DNA from: Pseudomonas viridiflava
GTDB lineage: Bacteria; Pseudomonadota; Gammaproteobacteria; Pseudomonadales; Pseudomonadaceae
Length of the DNA stretch: 64,000 nt
Assembly: GCF_900591205.1 (NCBI RefSeq)
Contig: NZ_UUPU01000085.1
Location: 124,001-188,000 of the forward strand
Direction: 5' to 3'
The notes below the pieces were generated by a model, which saw only the letters and a program-made list of their open reading frames with translations, ran no database searches and had not been told where the DNA came from. Positions 43,475 to 52,802 of the stretch are shown piece after piece. Position numbers and translations under genes: made by a program. Numbering within the stretch: position 1 is the stretch's first letter; every line of letters begins with the position of its first letter.

Positions 43475-44917
43475 ATGAGCCTCGACTATTCGACTATCGC
43501 CCGCGAGATCCTCGAGAACCTCGGGGGCGGCGACAACCTTGAGCAAGCTGCCCACTGCGTGACCCGCCTGCGCCTGGCGCTCAAAGACCCGAGCCTGGTC
43601 AACGCCAGTGCGTTGAACCAGGTTGATCTGGTCAAAGGCTCGTTCTTTACCGGCGGTTTGTTCCAGGTGGTGATCGGCCCCGGCGAAGTGGAAAAAGTTT
43701 ACGCCGCCCTGCGCGAACAGACCGGGCTGGCCGCCGCCACCATCGCCGACGTGAAGAAGAAGGGCGCCGACAAGACCAACGCCGTGCAGCGTCTGGTGCG
43801 GGTATTTTCCGATGTATTTATGCCGATCCTGCCCGCGCTGATCATTGCCGGCTTGCTGATGGGCATCAACAACCTGATGGGCGCCCAGGGCATGTTCATC
43901 GAGGGCAAGACGCTGCTGGAGGCTTACCCGAACCTGGATGGCCTGTGGAGCCTTATCAACCTGATGGCCAACACCTCGTTTGTGTTCCTGCCGGCGCTGG
44001 TGGGCTGGTCGGCGGCCAAGCGCTTTGGCGGCAGTGAAATCCTCGGCATCGTGCTCGGCCTTATGCTGGTGCACCCGGACCTGCTCAACGCCTGGAACTA
44101 CGGCAAGGCGGTGGCCGGGCTCGACGGTCAGAGCCTGCCGTACTTCGATATTTTCGGCTGGTTCAAGATTGAAAAAGTCGGCTACCAGGGGCAGATCCTG
44201 CCGATCCTGATGGCCGCCTATGTGATGAGCGTGATCGAGAAATGGCTGCGGGCGCGCGTACCGAATGCGATTCAACTGCTTGTGGTGCCGATCACCACCA
44301 TCGTGGTCACCGGCGTGCTGGCCCTGGCGATCATCGGCCCGGTCACCCGTCACCTGGGCATCCTGATCACCGAAGGCGTGGTCACGTTGTTTGACCTGGC
44401 GCCGATGGTCGGCGGGGCGATTTTCGGCCTGCTGTATGCGCCGCTGGTGATCACCGGCATGCACCACATGTTCCTCGCCGTGGACCTGCAACTGATCTCC
44501 ACCCAGGGCGGCACCTTTATCTGGCCGATGATCGTGATGTCCAACCTGGCCCAGGGCAGCGCCGCGCTCGGCGTGTTCTACATGACCCGCAATGCGCGGG
44601 ACAAAAGCATGGCCTCGACCTCGGCGATTTCCGCGTATTTCGGCATCACTGAGCCGGCCATGTTCGGCGTGAACCTGCGCTTCAAATTCCCGTTCTATGC
44701 CGCGCTGCTGGGCTCGGCGCTGGGCAGTATTTTCCTGTCGCTGAACAAGGTGCAGGCGTCGGCCATCGGCGTCGGTGGCTTGCCGGCGTTTATCTCGATC
44801 CTGCCGCAGTACATCCCGGTTTTTGTGATCGCAATGGTCATCGCGATAGGGGTGCCGTTTGTTCTGACCTGTGCGTTGAGCATGAAGATTGTTCGGCCTG
44901 GGTATCGGGTTGCCTGA
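43475..44917 (+). CDS. treP: PTS trehalose transporter EIIBC, TreP
   Basis: TreP (480 aa) imports trehalose and phosphorylates it to trehalose-6-phosphate. The EIIB domain (residues 1-80) has the phospho-cysteine C28 in NLEQAAHCVTRLRLALKD. The EIIC domain follows with about ten membrane segments and the glucose-superfamily motif around GITEPAMFGVNLRF. No EIIA is fused; an EIIA is encoded in the same locus. ATG at 43475 is chosen (MSLDYSTIAREIL); the longer frame crosses the operators. Confidence 0.95.
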   Translation: MSLDYSTIAREILENLGGGDNLEQAAHCVTRLRLALKDPSLVNASALNQVDLVKGSFFTGGLFQVVIGPGEVEKVYAALREQTGLAAATIADVKKKGADKTNAVQRLVRVFSDVFMPILPALIIAGLLMGINNLMGAQGMFIEGKTLLEAYPNLDGLWSLINLMANTSFVFLPALVGWSAAKRFGGSEILGIVLGLMLVHPDLLNAWNYGKAVAGLDGQSLPYFDIFGWFKIEKVGYQGQILPILMAAYVMSVIEKWLRARVPNAIQLLVVPITTIVVTGVLALAIIGPVTRHLGILITEGVVTLFDLAPMVGGAIFGLLYAPLVITGMHHMFLAVDLQLISTQGGTFIWPMIVMSNLAQGSAALGVFYMTRNARDKSMASTSAISAYFGITEPAMFGVNLRFKFPFYAALLGSALGSIFLSLNKVQASAIGVGGLPAFISILPQYIPVFVIAMVIAIGVPFVLTCALSMKIVRPGYRVA

Positions 44918-44925
44918 TCCATCGC

Positions 44926-44992
44926 TATCGGGGGCAAGCCCCCTCCCACATTTGAAATGCGCTGCCCTGTGGGAGGGGGCTTGCCCCCGATG
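44926..44992. repeat. REPIN: closely spaced inverted REP pair
   Basis: ATCGGGGGCAAGCCCCCTCC and the mirror GGAGGGGGCTTGCCCCCGAT are separated by about 27 bases, inside the trehalose operon between treP and the phosphotrehalase gene. Confidence 0.9.
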
Positions 44993-45034
44993 AGGCCCGC
45001 AAAGCCAGCACACAATTAATTCAAGGAACCCACC

Positions 45035-46681
45035 ATGCAAGACTGGCAACACTCGGTGATCTACCAGATCTACCCAAAAAGCTTCCACAGCCACGCGGGT
45101 AACGCCACCGGTGACCTGCTGGGCATCGTGGACAAGATCGACTACCTCAAATGGCTGGGCGTGGATTGCTTGTGGATCACCCCGTTCCTGCGCTCGCCGC
45201 AACGCGACAACGGCTACGACATCAGCGACTACTACGCCATCGACCCCAGCTACGGGACCATGGCCGATTGCGACTTGCTGATCAGCGAAGCAGCCAAGCG
45301 CGGCATCACGCTGATGCTCGATATTGTGGTCAACCACACCTCCATCGAGCACGCGTGGTTCCAGCAGGCGCGCAGCAGCCTCGACAACCCTTACCGCGAT
45401 TTCTATATCTGGCGCGACCAGCCGAACAACTGGGAATCCAAGTTCGGCGGCTCGGCCTGGGAATACGAGGCGCAAACCGGCCAGTACTTCCTGCACTTGT
45501 TCGATCACACCCAGGCCGACCTGAATTGGGACAACCCCAAGGTGCGCGCCGAGGTGTTCAAGTTGATGCGCTTCTGGCGTGACAAGGGTGTGGGCGGTTT
45601 TCGCCTGGACGTGATCAACCTGATCTCCAAGCCTGCCGATTTTCCCGAAGACAACAGCGATGGCCGTCGCTTCTACACCGACGGCCCGAATGTGCACGAA
45701 TACCTGCAGGAAATGCACCGCGAAGTCTTCGAAGGGCATGACCTGATCAACGTCGGCGAGATGTCATCCACCAGCCTCGAACACTGCATTCGTTATTCGA
45801 ATCCAGCGTCGAAGGAGCTGTCGATGACCTTCAACTTTCATCACCTGAAAGTCGATTACCCGAACCTGCAAAAGTGGGTGAAGGCCGACTTCGATTTCCT
45901 GCAACTCAAGCGGATTTTTTCCGACTGGCAACTGGGGATGCAGGCCGGTGGCGGCTGGAACGCGCTGTTCTGGTGTAACCACGACCAGCCACGGGTGGTA
46001 TCGCGGTTTGGTAACGACGCTGAACACCGCGTGGTCTCAGCCAAGATGCTCGCCACCGCGTTGCACTTTCTGCAAGGCACGCCGTACGTGTACCAGGGCG
46101 AAGAGTTGGGCATGACCAACCCGGGTTTCGACACGATCGGTCAGTACCGTGATGTCGAGACCCTGAACATCTTCCGCCTCAAGCGCGATGCGGGTGAGCC
46201 TGATGCGTCGAGCATGGCGGCGATCATGCAAAAGTCGCGTGACAACAGCCGCACGCCGATGCAGTGGGACACCCAGGCCAATGCCGGTTTCAGCACGGGC
46301 GAACCGTGGATCGGCATCCCGGCCAACGCGGCGCAAATCAACGTCGAGCGCCAGTTGGACGACCCGGATTCGGTGCTGCATCACTACCGTGCGCTGATCG
46401 CCATGCGTCGCCACGAGCCGCTGATCCAGGAGGGTGTTTACCGCGAACTGCTGCCGGACCACCTCCAGGTCTGGGCCTACCTGCGCGAAGGCCAGGGCGA
46501 ACGCCTGCTGGTATTGAACAACTTCTACGGCAAGCCCTGCGAAATCCAACTGCCCGAAGGCGTTATCAACACGCCGAACGAACAACGCCTGCTGATCAGC
46601 AACTACCCCGACTGCCCGCTGCGTACCCGCACGGTGGTGTTGCGCCCTTACGAATCATTCGTCCTGCACCTCAAGGATTGA
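45035..46681 (+). CDS. treC: Trehalose-6-phosphate hydrolase (alpha,alpha-phosphotrehalase)
   Basis: A GH13 glycosidase of 548 residues that splits trehalose-6-phosphate into glucose and glucose-6-phosphate. It starts WQHSVIYQIYPKSFHSHAGNATGDLLGI. The GH13 catalytic residues are D192 (GFRLDVINLI), E242 (INVGEMSSTS) and D317 (CNHDQPRVVSRF). The region order and length fit TreC rather than secreted trehalase, and no signal peptide is present. It has been named treA in some pseudomonads. Confidence 0.94.
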   Translation: MQDWQHSVIYQIYPKSFHSHAGNATGDLLGIVDKIDYLKWLGVDCLWITPFLRSPQRDNGYDISDYYAIDPSYGTMADCDLLISEAAKRGITLMLDIVVNHTSIEHAWFQQARSSLDNPYRDFYIWRDQPNNWESKFGGSAWEYEAQTGQYFLHLFDHTQADLNWDNPKVRAEVFKLMRFWRDKGVGGFRLDVINLISKPADFPEDNSDGRRFYTDGPNVHEYLQEMHREVFEGHDLINVGEMSSTSLEHCIRYSNPASKELSMTFNFHHLKVDYPNLQKWVKADFDFLQLKRIFSDWQLGMQAGGGWNALFWCNHDQPRVVSRFGNDAEHRVVSAKMLATALHFLQGTPYVYQGEELGMTNPGFDTIGQYRDVETLNIFRLKRDAGEPDASSMAAIMQKSRDNSRTPMQWDTQANAGFSTGEPWIGIPANAAQINVERQLDDPDSVLHHYRALIAMRRHEPLIQEGVYRELLPDHLQVWAYLREGQGERLLVLNNFYGKPCEIQLPEGVINTPNEQRLLISNYPDCPLRTRTVVLRPYESFVLHLKD

Positions 46682-46739
46682 GACCCGCCGGGAGTGCGGG
46701 TGCGCTGCAAAAAACATAATAAAAATATCGGAGTGCTTC

Positions 46740-47960
46740 ATGAAAACAACAATAAAGTTGGGCCTCATTGCGTCCTGTCTCAGTGCACCTTTTGCCGCTC
46801 AAGCCCTGGAGTTTGCCGGTTACTTGCGCAGCGGTGCAGGGACTTCGACCGGCAGCGGCAGGCAGCAATGTTTCCAGTTACCGGGCGCGCAGACCAAATA
46901 CCGTTTGGGTAACGAATGCGAACAGTACGCCGAACTTGAATTGCGTCAGGACCTGCTGACCCTCGACGATGGCTCGGTGCTCAGCGTCGATGCCATGGCC
47001 TCCCTGTACAACAAATATGACCGCGCCCTTAAATTCCAGGGCGAAGACAACGGCACCGCACGCATGCCGCAGATGTATGCGCAGTGGTCGAACCTGCCCA
47101 GCCTCAATGGCGGTTCGCTGTGGGCGGGCCGGCGTTACTACAAACGCAATGACATCCATATCTCTGACTTCTACTACTGGAACCAGAGCGCCACGGGCGG
47201 CGGTATCGAAGACGTGTTGATCGGCGACCTCAAATACAGCTACGCCCTCTCGCGCAAGGACAACCTGTACCAGAAGGAGTACGCCACCCGTCACGACTTC
47301 AACGTTGCAGGCTTCAAGACCAACCCCGGCGGCGAGCTGGAACTGGGCTTGAGCTACATCGAAAAGGCCGGCGGGCGTGACACCAACAGTGGCTGGGCGA
47401 TTACCGCGCAGCACGTGCAAAAACCTTTCCTCGGCGGCAAGAACAAATTTGCCTTGCAGTACGGTGAGGGCCCCGGCACCGGCCTGGGCTACACCGGTAA
47501 TACCTTCCTGGATAACAGCAGCAAAAGTTACCGCGCCGTGGAGTTTTTCGATTGGCAGGTGACCCCGCGTTTCGGCGGGCAGGTCGAGGCGGTGTATCAG
47601 AAAGATATCCGCCCCGGCAGCCAGGACCAGACCTGGATGTCCATCGGTGTGCGGCCGGCCTATGCGATCAGCGAGCAGTTCAAACTGGTCACCGAGCTTG
47701 GGCACGATCAGGTCGATGCCAGTGGCGGTACACGCAAGCTGAGCAAATTTACCTTTGCACCGACCTGGTCGCCGAACGGTCCGGACTTCTGGGCGCGCCC
47801 GGAAGTGCGTTTGTATTACACCTACGCAACCTGGAACGAAGCGGCCAAGCGTGCGGCGAACGAGCTGGCGGCGGGCTCGGCGTTGTCCGATACCGGCGCC
47901 TACGGCACCGCGCGGCATGGGTCGAATGTGGGCGTGCAGGTCGAATACTGGTGGAAATAG
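46740..47960 (+). CDS. LamB-like maltoporin/carbohydrate porin
   Basis: A 406-residue outer-membrane porin. Signal peptide MKTTIKLGLIASCLSAPFAAQA is followed by LEFAGYLRSGAGTSTGSG, the LamB-family start. Further markers are QLPGAQTKYRLGNECEQYAELEL, LWAGRRYYKRNDIHISDFYYWN and the C-terminal VGVQVEYWWK ending in aromatic residues. In this operon its likely substrate is trehalose crossing the outer membrane. It lies 58 bases after treC and before the PTS phosphotransferase gene. Confidence 0.9.
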   Translation: MKTTIKLGLIASCLSAPFAAQALEFAGYLRSGAGTSTGSGRQQCFQLPGAQTKYRLGNECEQYAELELRQDLLTLDDGSVLSVDAMASLYNKYDRALKFQGEDNGTARMPQMYAQWSNLPSLNGGSLWAGRRYYKRNDIHISDFYYWNQSATGGGIEDVLIGDLKYSYALSRKDNLYQKEYATRHDFNVAGFKTNPGGELELGLSYIEKAGGRDTNSGWAITAQHVQKPFLGGKNKFALQYGEGPGTGLGYTGNTFLDNSSKSYRAVEFFDWQVTPRFGGQVEAVYQKDIRPGSQDQTWMSIGVRPAYAISEQFKLVTELGHDQVDASGGTRKLSKFTFAPTWSPNGPDFWARPEVRLYYTYATWNEAAKRAANELAAGSALSDTGAYGTARHGSNVGVQVEYWWK

Positions 47961-47970
47961 CACGCGCTCT

Positions 47971-48058
47971 ATGTGGGCGCCGGGCTTGCCCGCGATGCAG
48001 GCGACTCGGTGTCTCAAAGACCAAGGCGATGCTATCGCAGGCAAGCCAGCTCGCACAT
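47971..48058. repeat. Imperfect REP pair
   Basis: GTGGGCGCCGGGCTTGCCCGC on the left and a decayed mirror ATCGCAGGCAAGCCAGCTCGC on the right, between the porin gene and the EI-type gene. Confidence 0.75.
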
Positions 48059-48110
48059 TGGATCGTCGTGCGCCCAATGATTTTTACAGAACACAACAAC
48101 AGGTGAAGTC

Positions 48111-50630
48111 ATGACCACAACTCAACCCCTGGAACTGCTGGCGCCTCTGTCCGGGGTGCTGCTGGCGCTGGATCAAGTGCCCGACCCGGTGTTTTCCAGC
48201 CGCCTGATCGGCGACGGTCTGTGTATAGATCCCACCTCGCAGACCCTCTGCGCGCCCCTGGCCGGTGTGATCAGCACTATCCAGAAAAGTGGGCATGCGG
48301 TCAGCATCACCGACGACAACGGCGTCCAGGTGCTGATGCACATCGGCCTGGACACCGTGAACCTGGCAGGCAAGGGCTTCAACCGATTGGTCGAGGAAGG
48401 CCAACGGGTGGAGGCCGGGCAAGCACTGATTGAATTCGACGCCGACTACGTGGCCCTCAATGCACGGAGTTTGCTGACCTTGGTGCTGGTAGTCAGTGGC
48501 GAGCCGTTCACCGCGTTGGCCAATGGCGTGGTGGAACTGGGCCAGCCCTTGCTGCAGCTGGCACCCGGTGATGGGGTTGGCGAAGTGGCTGCGGAGGAGG
48601 GCGATGCACTGTTCTCCAAGCCGCTGACCCTGCCCAACGCCAATGGTTTGCACGCCCGCCCGGCGGCGATATTTGCCCAGGCGGCCAAAGGCTTTAAAGC
48701 GAGCATTTACTTGCATAAACAAACCCGGAGCGCCAACGCCAAATCGCTGGTGGCGATCATGGCGCTGCAAACCGTGCAGGGCGACACCTTGCAAGTCAGC
48801 GCGGCGGGCGAGGATGCCGACGTGGCGATCCAGGCGTTGGTCGCGCTGTTGGCTGAGGGCTGCGGCGAGGTGGTCGCGGCACCGGCCGAGGTGCCCGAGC
48901 CCATCGCGTCGTCGGCGACAGTGCTGCGTGGCGTGTGCGCATCCCCGGGCTCGGCGTTTGGCCAAATGGTTCAAGTGGCCGAGCCTGCGCTGACGATTAC
49001 TGAACACGGCACTGGCGCACCTGCCGAGCGTGCCGCGCTGGAACGTGGCCTGCTGGCGGCGACCGAGGCCCTGCAAGCCCTGCACACCAAGGCGGCCGGC
49101 AGTGCCCAGGCGCAGATCTTCCGCGCCCACCAGGAACTGCTCCAAGACCCGACGCTGCTGGAGCAGGCCCACGCTTTACTGGCCGATGGCAAAAGCGCCG
49201 CTTTTGCCTGGCACACCGCCACGGCGGCTACCGCTCAACTGTTTCAAGGCTCGGGCAATGCGCTGCTCGCCGAGCGTGCCGCGGACCTGGCCGATGTCGG
49301 CCAGCGCGTGCTCAAACTGATCCTTGGCATCCAGGACAGCGCCTGGGATTTGCCCGAGCGCGCAATCCTGATCGCCGAGCAACTGACCCCGTCGCAAACC
49401 GCCAGCCTGGATAAGCAAAAGGTACTCGGTTTTGTCACCGTCGGCGGCGGCGCCACCAGCCACGTCGCGATCCTCGCCCGTGCTTTGGGGTTGCCGGCGA
49501 TCTGTGGTGTGCCGGGCCAGGTGCTGATGTTGGCCAACGGTAAACAGGTATTGCTCGATGCCGACAACGGTGAGTTGCACCTGGAGCCGAACCTGGCCGA
49601 GATCGAGCAGCTGGAGGCGGCGCGCCAGCAGCAGGTGCTACGACGCCAACGTGACGTAGCGCAGGCTGCAATGCCGGCCATTACCCGCGACGGCCATCAT
49701 GTTGAAGTCACGGCCAACGTCGCCTCGTTGCAGGAGGTGGAGCACGCCCTGACCTTGGGCGGTGAAGGCGTCGGCCTGCTGCGTTCGGAGTTTCTCTACC
49801 TGGACCGCAACCACGCGCCGAGCCCTGAGGAGCAGGCGACGACCTACAGCGCCATCGCTCGCGCCCTGGGCACCGAACGCAATCTGGTGGTGCGCACTCT
49901 GGATGTGGGCGGCGACAAACCGCTGGCCTATGTGCCGATGGACGGCGAAAGCAACCCGTTCCTCGGCTTGCGCGGTATTCGCCTGTGCCTGGAGCGTCCG
50001 GAGCTGTTGCGCGAACAGTTTCGCGCCATCCTCGCCAGTGCCGGGTTGGCGCGGTTGCATATCATGTTGCCGATGGTCAGCCTGCTGTCGGAGCTGCAGC
50101 TGGCGCGCACGATGCTTGAGGAGGAGGCGCGGGCGTTGGGGCTCAACGCGCTGCCGAAACTGGGGATCATGATCGAGGTGCCGTCTGCCGCCGTGATGGC
50201 GGATGTCTTCGCCCCGCATGTGGATTTTTTCTCCATCGGCACCAATGACCTGACCCAATACACGCTGGCCATGGACCGCGACCACCCACGGCTGGCCAGC
50301 CAGGCCGACAGCCTGCACCCGGCGGTACTGCGCCTGATCGCCACCACGGTCAAGGCCGCCCACGCCCATGGCAAGTGGGTGGGCGTGTGTGGTGCGTTGG
50401 CCTCCGAAGCGCTGGCGGTGCCGGTGCTGATCGGGCTGGGCGTGGATGAGTTATCGGTCAGCGTGCCGTTGATCCCGACCATCAAGGCCACCGTGCGTGA
50501 GCTGGACCTGGCCGACTGCCAAACCCTCGCCCGCCAAGTGTTGGGCCTGGAGGAAGCCACCCATGTGCGCGAGGCGCTGCGCGACTATCACGCCGCTATC
50601 GTCGACACTTCATCCGTGCTGGAGAATTGA
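48111..50630 (+). CDS. Multiphosphoryl transfer protein: EIIA(Glc)-HPr-EI fusion
   Basis: A fused PTS energy-coupling protein of 839 residues. EIIA (about 1-150) has H62 and the phospho-histidine H77 (VLMHIGLDTV). HPr (about 168-255) has H181 in NGLHARPAAIFAQAA. EI (about 270-839) has H451 in GGGATSHVAILARALG, the PEP-binding LRSEFLYLDRN and GTNDLTQYTLAMDRDHP, and the Cys of GVCGALASE. It can carry phosphate from PEP all the way to TreP C28. The architecture equals that of NagF, but its place in the tre locus argues for service to trehalose uptake. Confidence 0.93.
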   Translation: MTTTQPLELLAPLSGVLLALDQVPDPVFSSRLIGDGLCIDPTSQTLCAPLAGVISTIQKSGHAVSITDDNGVQVLMHIGLDTVNLAGKGFNRLVEEGQRVEAGQALIEFDADYVALNARSLLTLVLVVSGEPFTALANGVVELGQPLLQLAPGDGVGEVAAEEGDALFSKPLTLPNANGLHARPAAIFAQAAKGFKASIYLHKQTRSANAKSLVAIMALQTVQGDTLQVSAAGEDADVAIQALVALLAEGCGEVVAAPAEVPEPIASSATVLRGVCASPGSAFGQMVQVAEPALTITEHGTGAPAERAALERGLLAATEALQALHTKAAGSAQAQIFRAHQELLQDPTLLEQAHALLADGKSAAFAWHTATAATAQLFQGSGNALLAERAADLADVGQRVLKLILGIQDSAWDLPERAILIAEQLTPSQTASLDKQKVLGFVTVGGGATSHVAILARALGLPAICGVPGQVLMLANGKQVLLDADNGELHLEPNLAEIEQLEAARQQQVLRRQRDVAQAAMPAITRDGHHVEVTANVASLQEVEHALTLGGEGVGLLRSEFLYLDRNHAPSPEEQATTYSAIARALGTERNLVVRTLDVGGDKPLAYVPMDGESNPFLGLRGIRLCLERPELLREQFRAILASAGLARLHIMLPMVSLLSELQLARTMLEEEARALGLNALPKLGIMIEVPSAAVMADVFAPHVDFFSIGTNDLTQYTLAMDRDHPRLASQADSLHPAVLRLIATTVKAAHAHGKWVGVCGALASEALAVPVLIGLGVDELSVSVPLIPTIKATVRELDLADCQTLARQVLGLEEATHVREALRDYHAAIVDTSSVLEN

Positions 50631-50632
50631 AC

Positions 50633-50920
50633 ATGTTCGAGAAATTGCAGCGGGCGTTCTGGAAAGCCCTGACCCCGGACCTGATTGCCGAGACCGTTGT
50701 GGCGCCCACTGCGAGTGGGTTGTCGGCCGAGGTGCTGAGTGCATTGGGCGGCGCGGATAACCTCACCTCACAACAGCGCGTGGCGCTGACACGGGTGCGC
50801 GTGCAGTTGCAGGATGCGGGGCGGTTGGATCAGCCAGCGTTGAAAGCGGCGGGGGTGCCGGGGGTGATGGTGTTGGCGGGTGGGGTGGTGCATTTGATCA
50901 CGGGCCTGCAGCCGGTCTAG
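50633..50920 (+). CDS. Stand-alone EIIB-like protein lacking the catalytic cysteine
   Basis: A 95-residue protein. The segment LGGADNLTSQQRVALTRVRVQL aligns by eye with the EIIB core of TreP (LGGGDNLEQAAHCVTRLRLAL), but the phospho-cysteine position is A51. The ending VMVLAGGVVHLITG matches the EIIB C-terminal strand. It cannot relay phosphate by the normal chemistry, so a regulatory or structural role is inferred. ATG at 50633 has GGAG at 50621; it starts 2 bases after the EI stop, indicating coupling with that gene. Confidence 0.8.
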   Translation: MFEKLQRAFWKALTPDLIAETVVAPTASGLSAEVLSALGGADNLTSQQRVALTRVRVQLQDAGRLDQPALKAAGVPGVMVLAGGVVHLITGLQPV

Positions 50921-50937
50921 AGATCAAATCAGATCAC

Positions 50938-51030
50938 TGTGGGAGCCGGGCTTGCCCGCGATGACGGTGTGTCAGGCGACCCTTGTATCGACTGCCAGGC
51001 CGCTATCGCGGGCAAGCCCGCTCCCACAGG
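50938..51030. repeat. REPIN: inverted REP pair
   Basis: TGTGGGAGCCGGGCTTGCCCG on the left and ATCGCGGGCAAGCCCGCTCC on the right with about 45 bases between, at the convergent end of the trehalose operon and mltF. Confidence 0.88.
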
Positions 51031-51054
51031 GTGCTGGGGTGTTTGGGGGAGAGT

Positions 51055-52515
51055 CTATAGCTGCGGGTTATCTTCCGGCGGCTTGGTCTTGTCCACACCC
51101 GGCACATGCAGGTTGCCTTCGACCACCTGGTTACCTTCCAGCTGCGGCTGCGTCACCCACGTGAGGATGTCGTAGTAACGCCGGATGTTCGCCACAAAGT
51201 GCACCGGCTCGCCGCCCCGGGCGTAGCCGTAGCGGGTTTTGCTGTACCACTGCTTCTGCGACAGGCGCGGCAGCATTTTCTTCACGTCCAGCCACTTGTT
51301 CGGGTTCAGGCCCTCCTTTTTCGCCAACGTGCGCGCATCGTCCAGATGGCCGGTGCCCACGTTATAGGCGGCGAGGGCGAACCAGGTGCGATCCGGCTCG
51401 GCGATGCTGTCGTCCAGTTCATCCTTGATCTTGGCCAGGTACTTGGCGCCGCCCATGATGCTCTGCTTGGCGTCCAGGCGGTTGGACACGCCCATTGCCT
51501 GGGCGGTGTTCTGGGTCAGCATCATCAGGCCGCGCACGCCGGTCTTGGAGGTGACGGCCGGCTGCCACAAGGATTCCTGATAGCCGATGGCGGCCAACAG
51601 GCGCCAGTCGACCTTTTCTTTCTTGGCGTAAGCGCGAAAGTGTTTCTCATACTTGGGCAGGCGCTGCTGCAAATGCTGGGCGAAGGTGTAGGCGCCGACA
51701 TAGCCGAGTACATCGACGTGCCCGTAATAGCGGTCTTTAAGGCGTTGCAGGGTGCCGTTCTTTTCCACCTTGTCCAGGTAGCTGTTGATCTCGTTGAGCA
51801 GGCTGTTGTCTTCGCCCGCCGCCACGGCCCAGCTCTGGTTGCTGGCATTGCCGAGGTCGAACGCCACGCGCACGTTGGGGAAGTACACCTGGTTCATCGC
51901 CACTTCGTTGGAGTCCACCAGGGTCAGGTCGATCTGGCCTTCGTCGACCATACGCAGCAGGTCGACCACCTCAACGGCGTCGGACTCTTCGTATTCAATC
52001 GCAGGGTTCTGCTTTTTCAGCTCAGCCAATTGTTCGGCGTGGGTGCTGCCCTTGAGCACCATGATCTTCTTGCCCACCAGGTCCGCCGGGGTGGTGGGGC
52101 GGGACTGGCCGTTGCGGTAGATGATCTGCGGGGTCACTTCCAGGTAGGGATGGGAGAAACGCACCTGTTTTTCGCGCTGCTCGCTGCTGACCAGGCCGGC
52201 GGCGGCCAGAACCGGGCCGTTGGGTTTACCCAGTTGGCCGAACAGGTCATCGAGGTTGTCAGCAGTCTCGATCTCCAGCTTTACCCCCAGGTCATCGGCA
52301 AAACGCTTGACCAGTTCGTACTCGAAACCGGTTTCACCGTTGCGGTCCTGGAAATAAGTCGCCGGGCTGTTCCGGGTGATCACCCGCAATACGCCATCCT
52401 CCTTGATTCGCTCGAGCGTGCTGGGTTTATCAACACAGGCGCTGAGCATCAGGAAGAGTCCGGTTGCGATGAGCCATTTGGCGCATCGCGGGCGCAAAGC
52501 AGTTGGGGAGAACAT
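51055..52515 (-). CDS. mltF: Membrane-bound lytic murein transglycosylase F
   Basis: MltF (486 aa) is an outer-membrane lipoprotein. The signal peptide ends in the lipobox LMLSAC. An SBP3-type sensor domain (about 45-270) has ITRNSPATYFQDRNGETGFEYELVKRF. The lytic transglycosylase domain follows with the catalytic Glu in AAIGYQESLWQPAVTS and GVRGLMMLTQNTA. ATG at 52515 (MFSPTALRPRCAKWL) is chosen because it gives a proper signal peptide. It is divergent from purL. Confidence 0.94.
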   Translation of the reverse strand: MFSPTALRPRCAKWLIATGLFLMLSACVDKPSTLERIKEDGVLRVITRNSPATYFQDRNGETGFEYELVKRFADDLGVKLEIETADNLDDLFGQLGKPNGPVLAAAGLVSSEQREKQVRFSHPYLEVTPQIIYRNGQSRPTTPADLVGKKIMVLKGSTHAEQLAELKKQNPAIEYEESDAVEVVDLLRMVDEGQIDLTLVDSNEVAMNQVYFPNVRVAFDLGNASNQSWAVAAGEDNSLLNEINSYLDKVEKNGTLQRLKDRYYGHVDVLGYVGAYTFAQHLQQRLPKYEKHFRAYAKKEKVDWRLLAAIGYQESLWQPAVTSKTGVRGLMMLTQNTAQAMGVSNRLDAKQSIMGGAKYLAKIKDELDDSIAEPDRTWFALAAYNVGTGHLDDARTLAKKEGLNPNKWLDVKKMLPRLSQKQWYSKTRYGYARGGEPVHFVANIRRYYDILTWVTQPQLEGNQVVEGNLHVPGVDKTKPPEDNPQL

Positions 52516-52802
52516 CTGCGCAGTATACGCAAACGGCCCACGGCGCCATATCTCGACAGCGCGGGACTTGTCTGCTAGCACCGGGAAAACTGTGCTGCAG
52601 CCCGCAGAAACGTGGCTTGAGGGCCGATTGTGACGGTTAAAATAACTGTGCGCAGTGCCTTGGAGAATGCCCGGATACCGTGCAATCCGTGCCAACTGAC
52701 GTTCGGCAGCGGCCAGCGGTGCCGTTTCGGGTGCCGTTGGCGCAGCTTTACGCTAGAATGCACGGCCTCAAAGCACACCCCCTTCCCGAGGCTGTCCCGA
52801 AG

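Noticed and set aside
52680..52802. Upstream extension of purL by 41 codons
   Set aside because: It would run through the likely promoter; the sequence before the ATG at 52803 has no PurL similarity.
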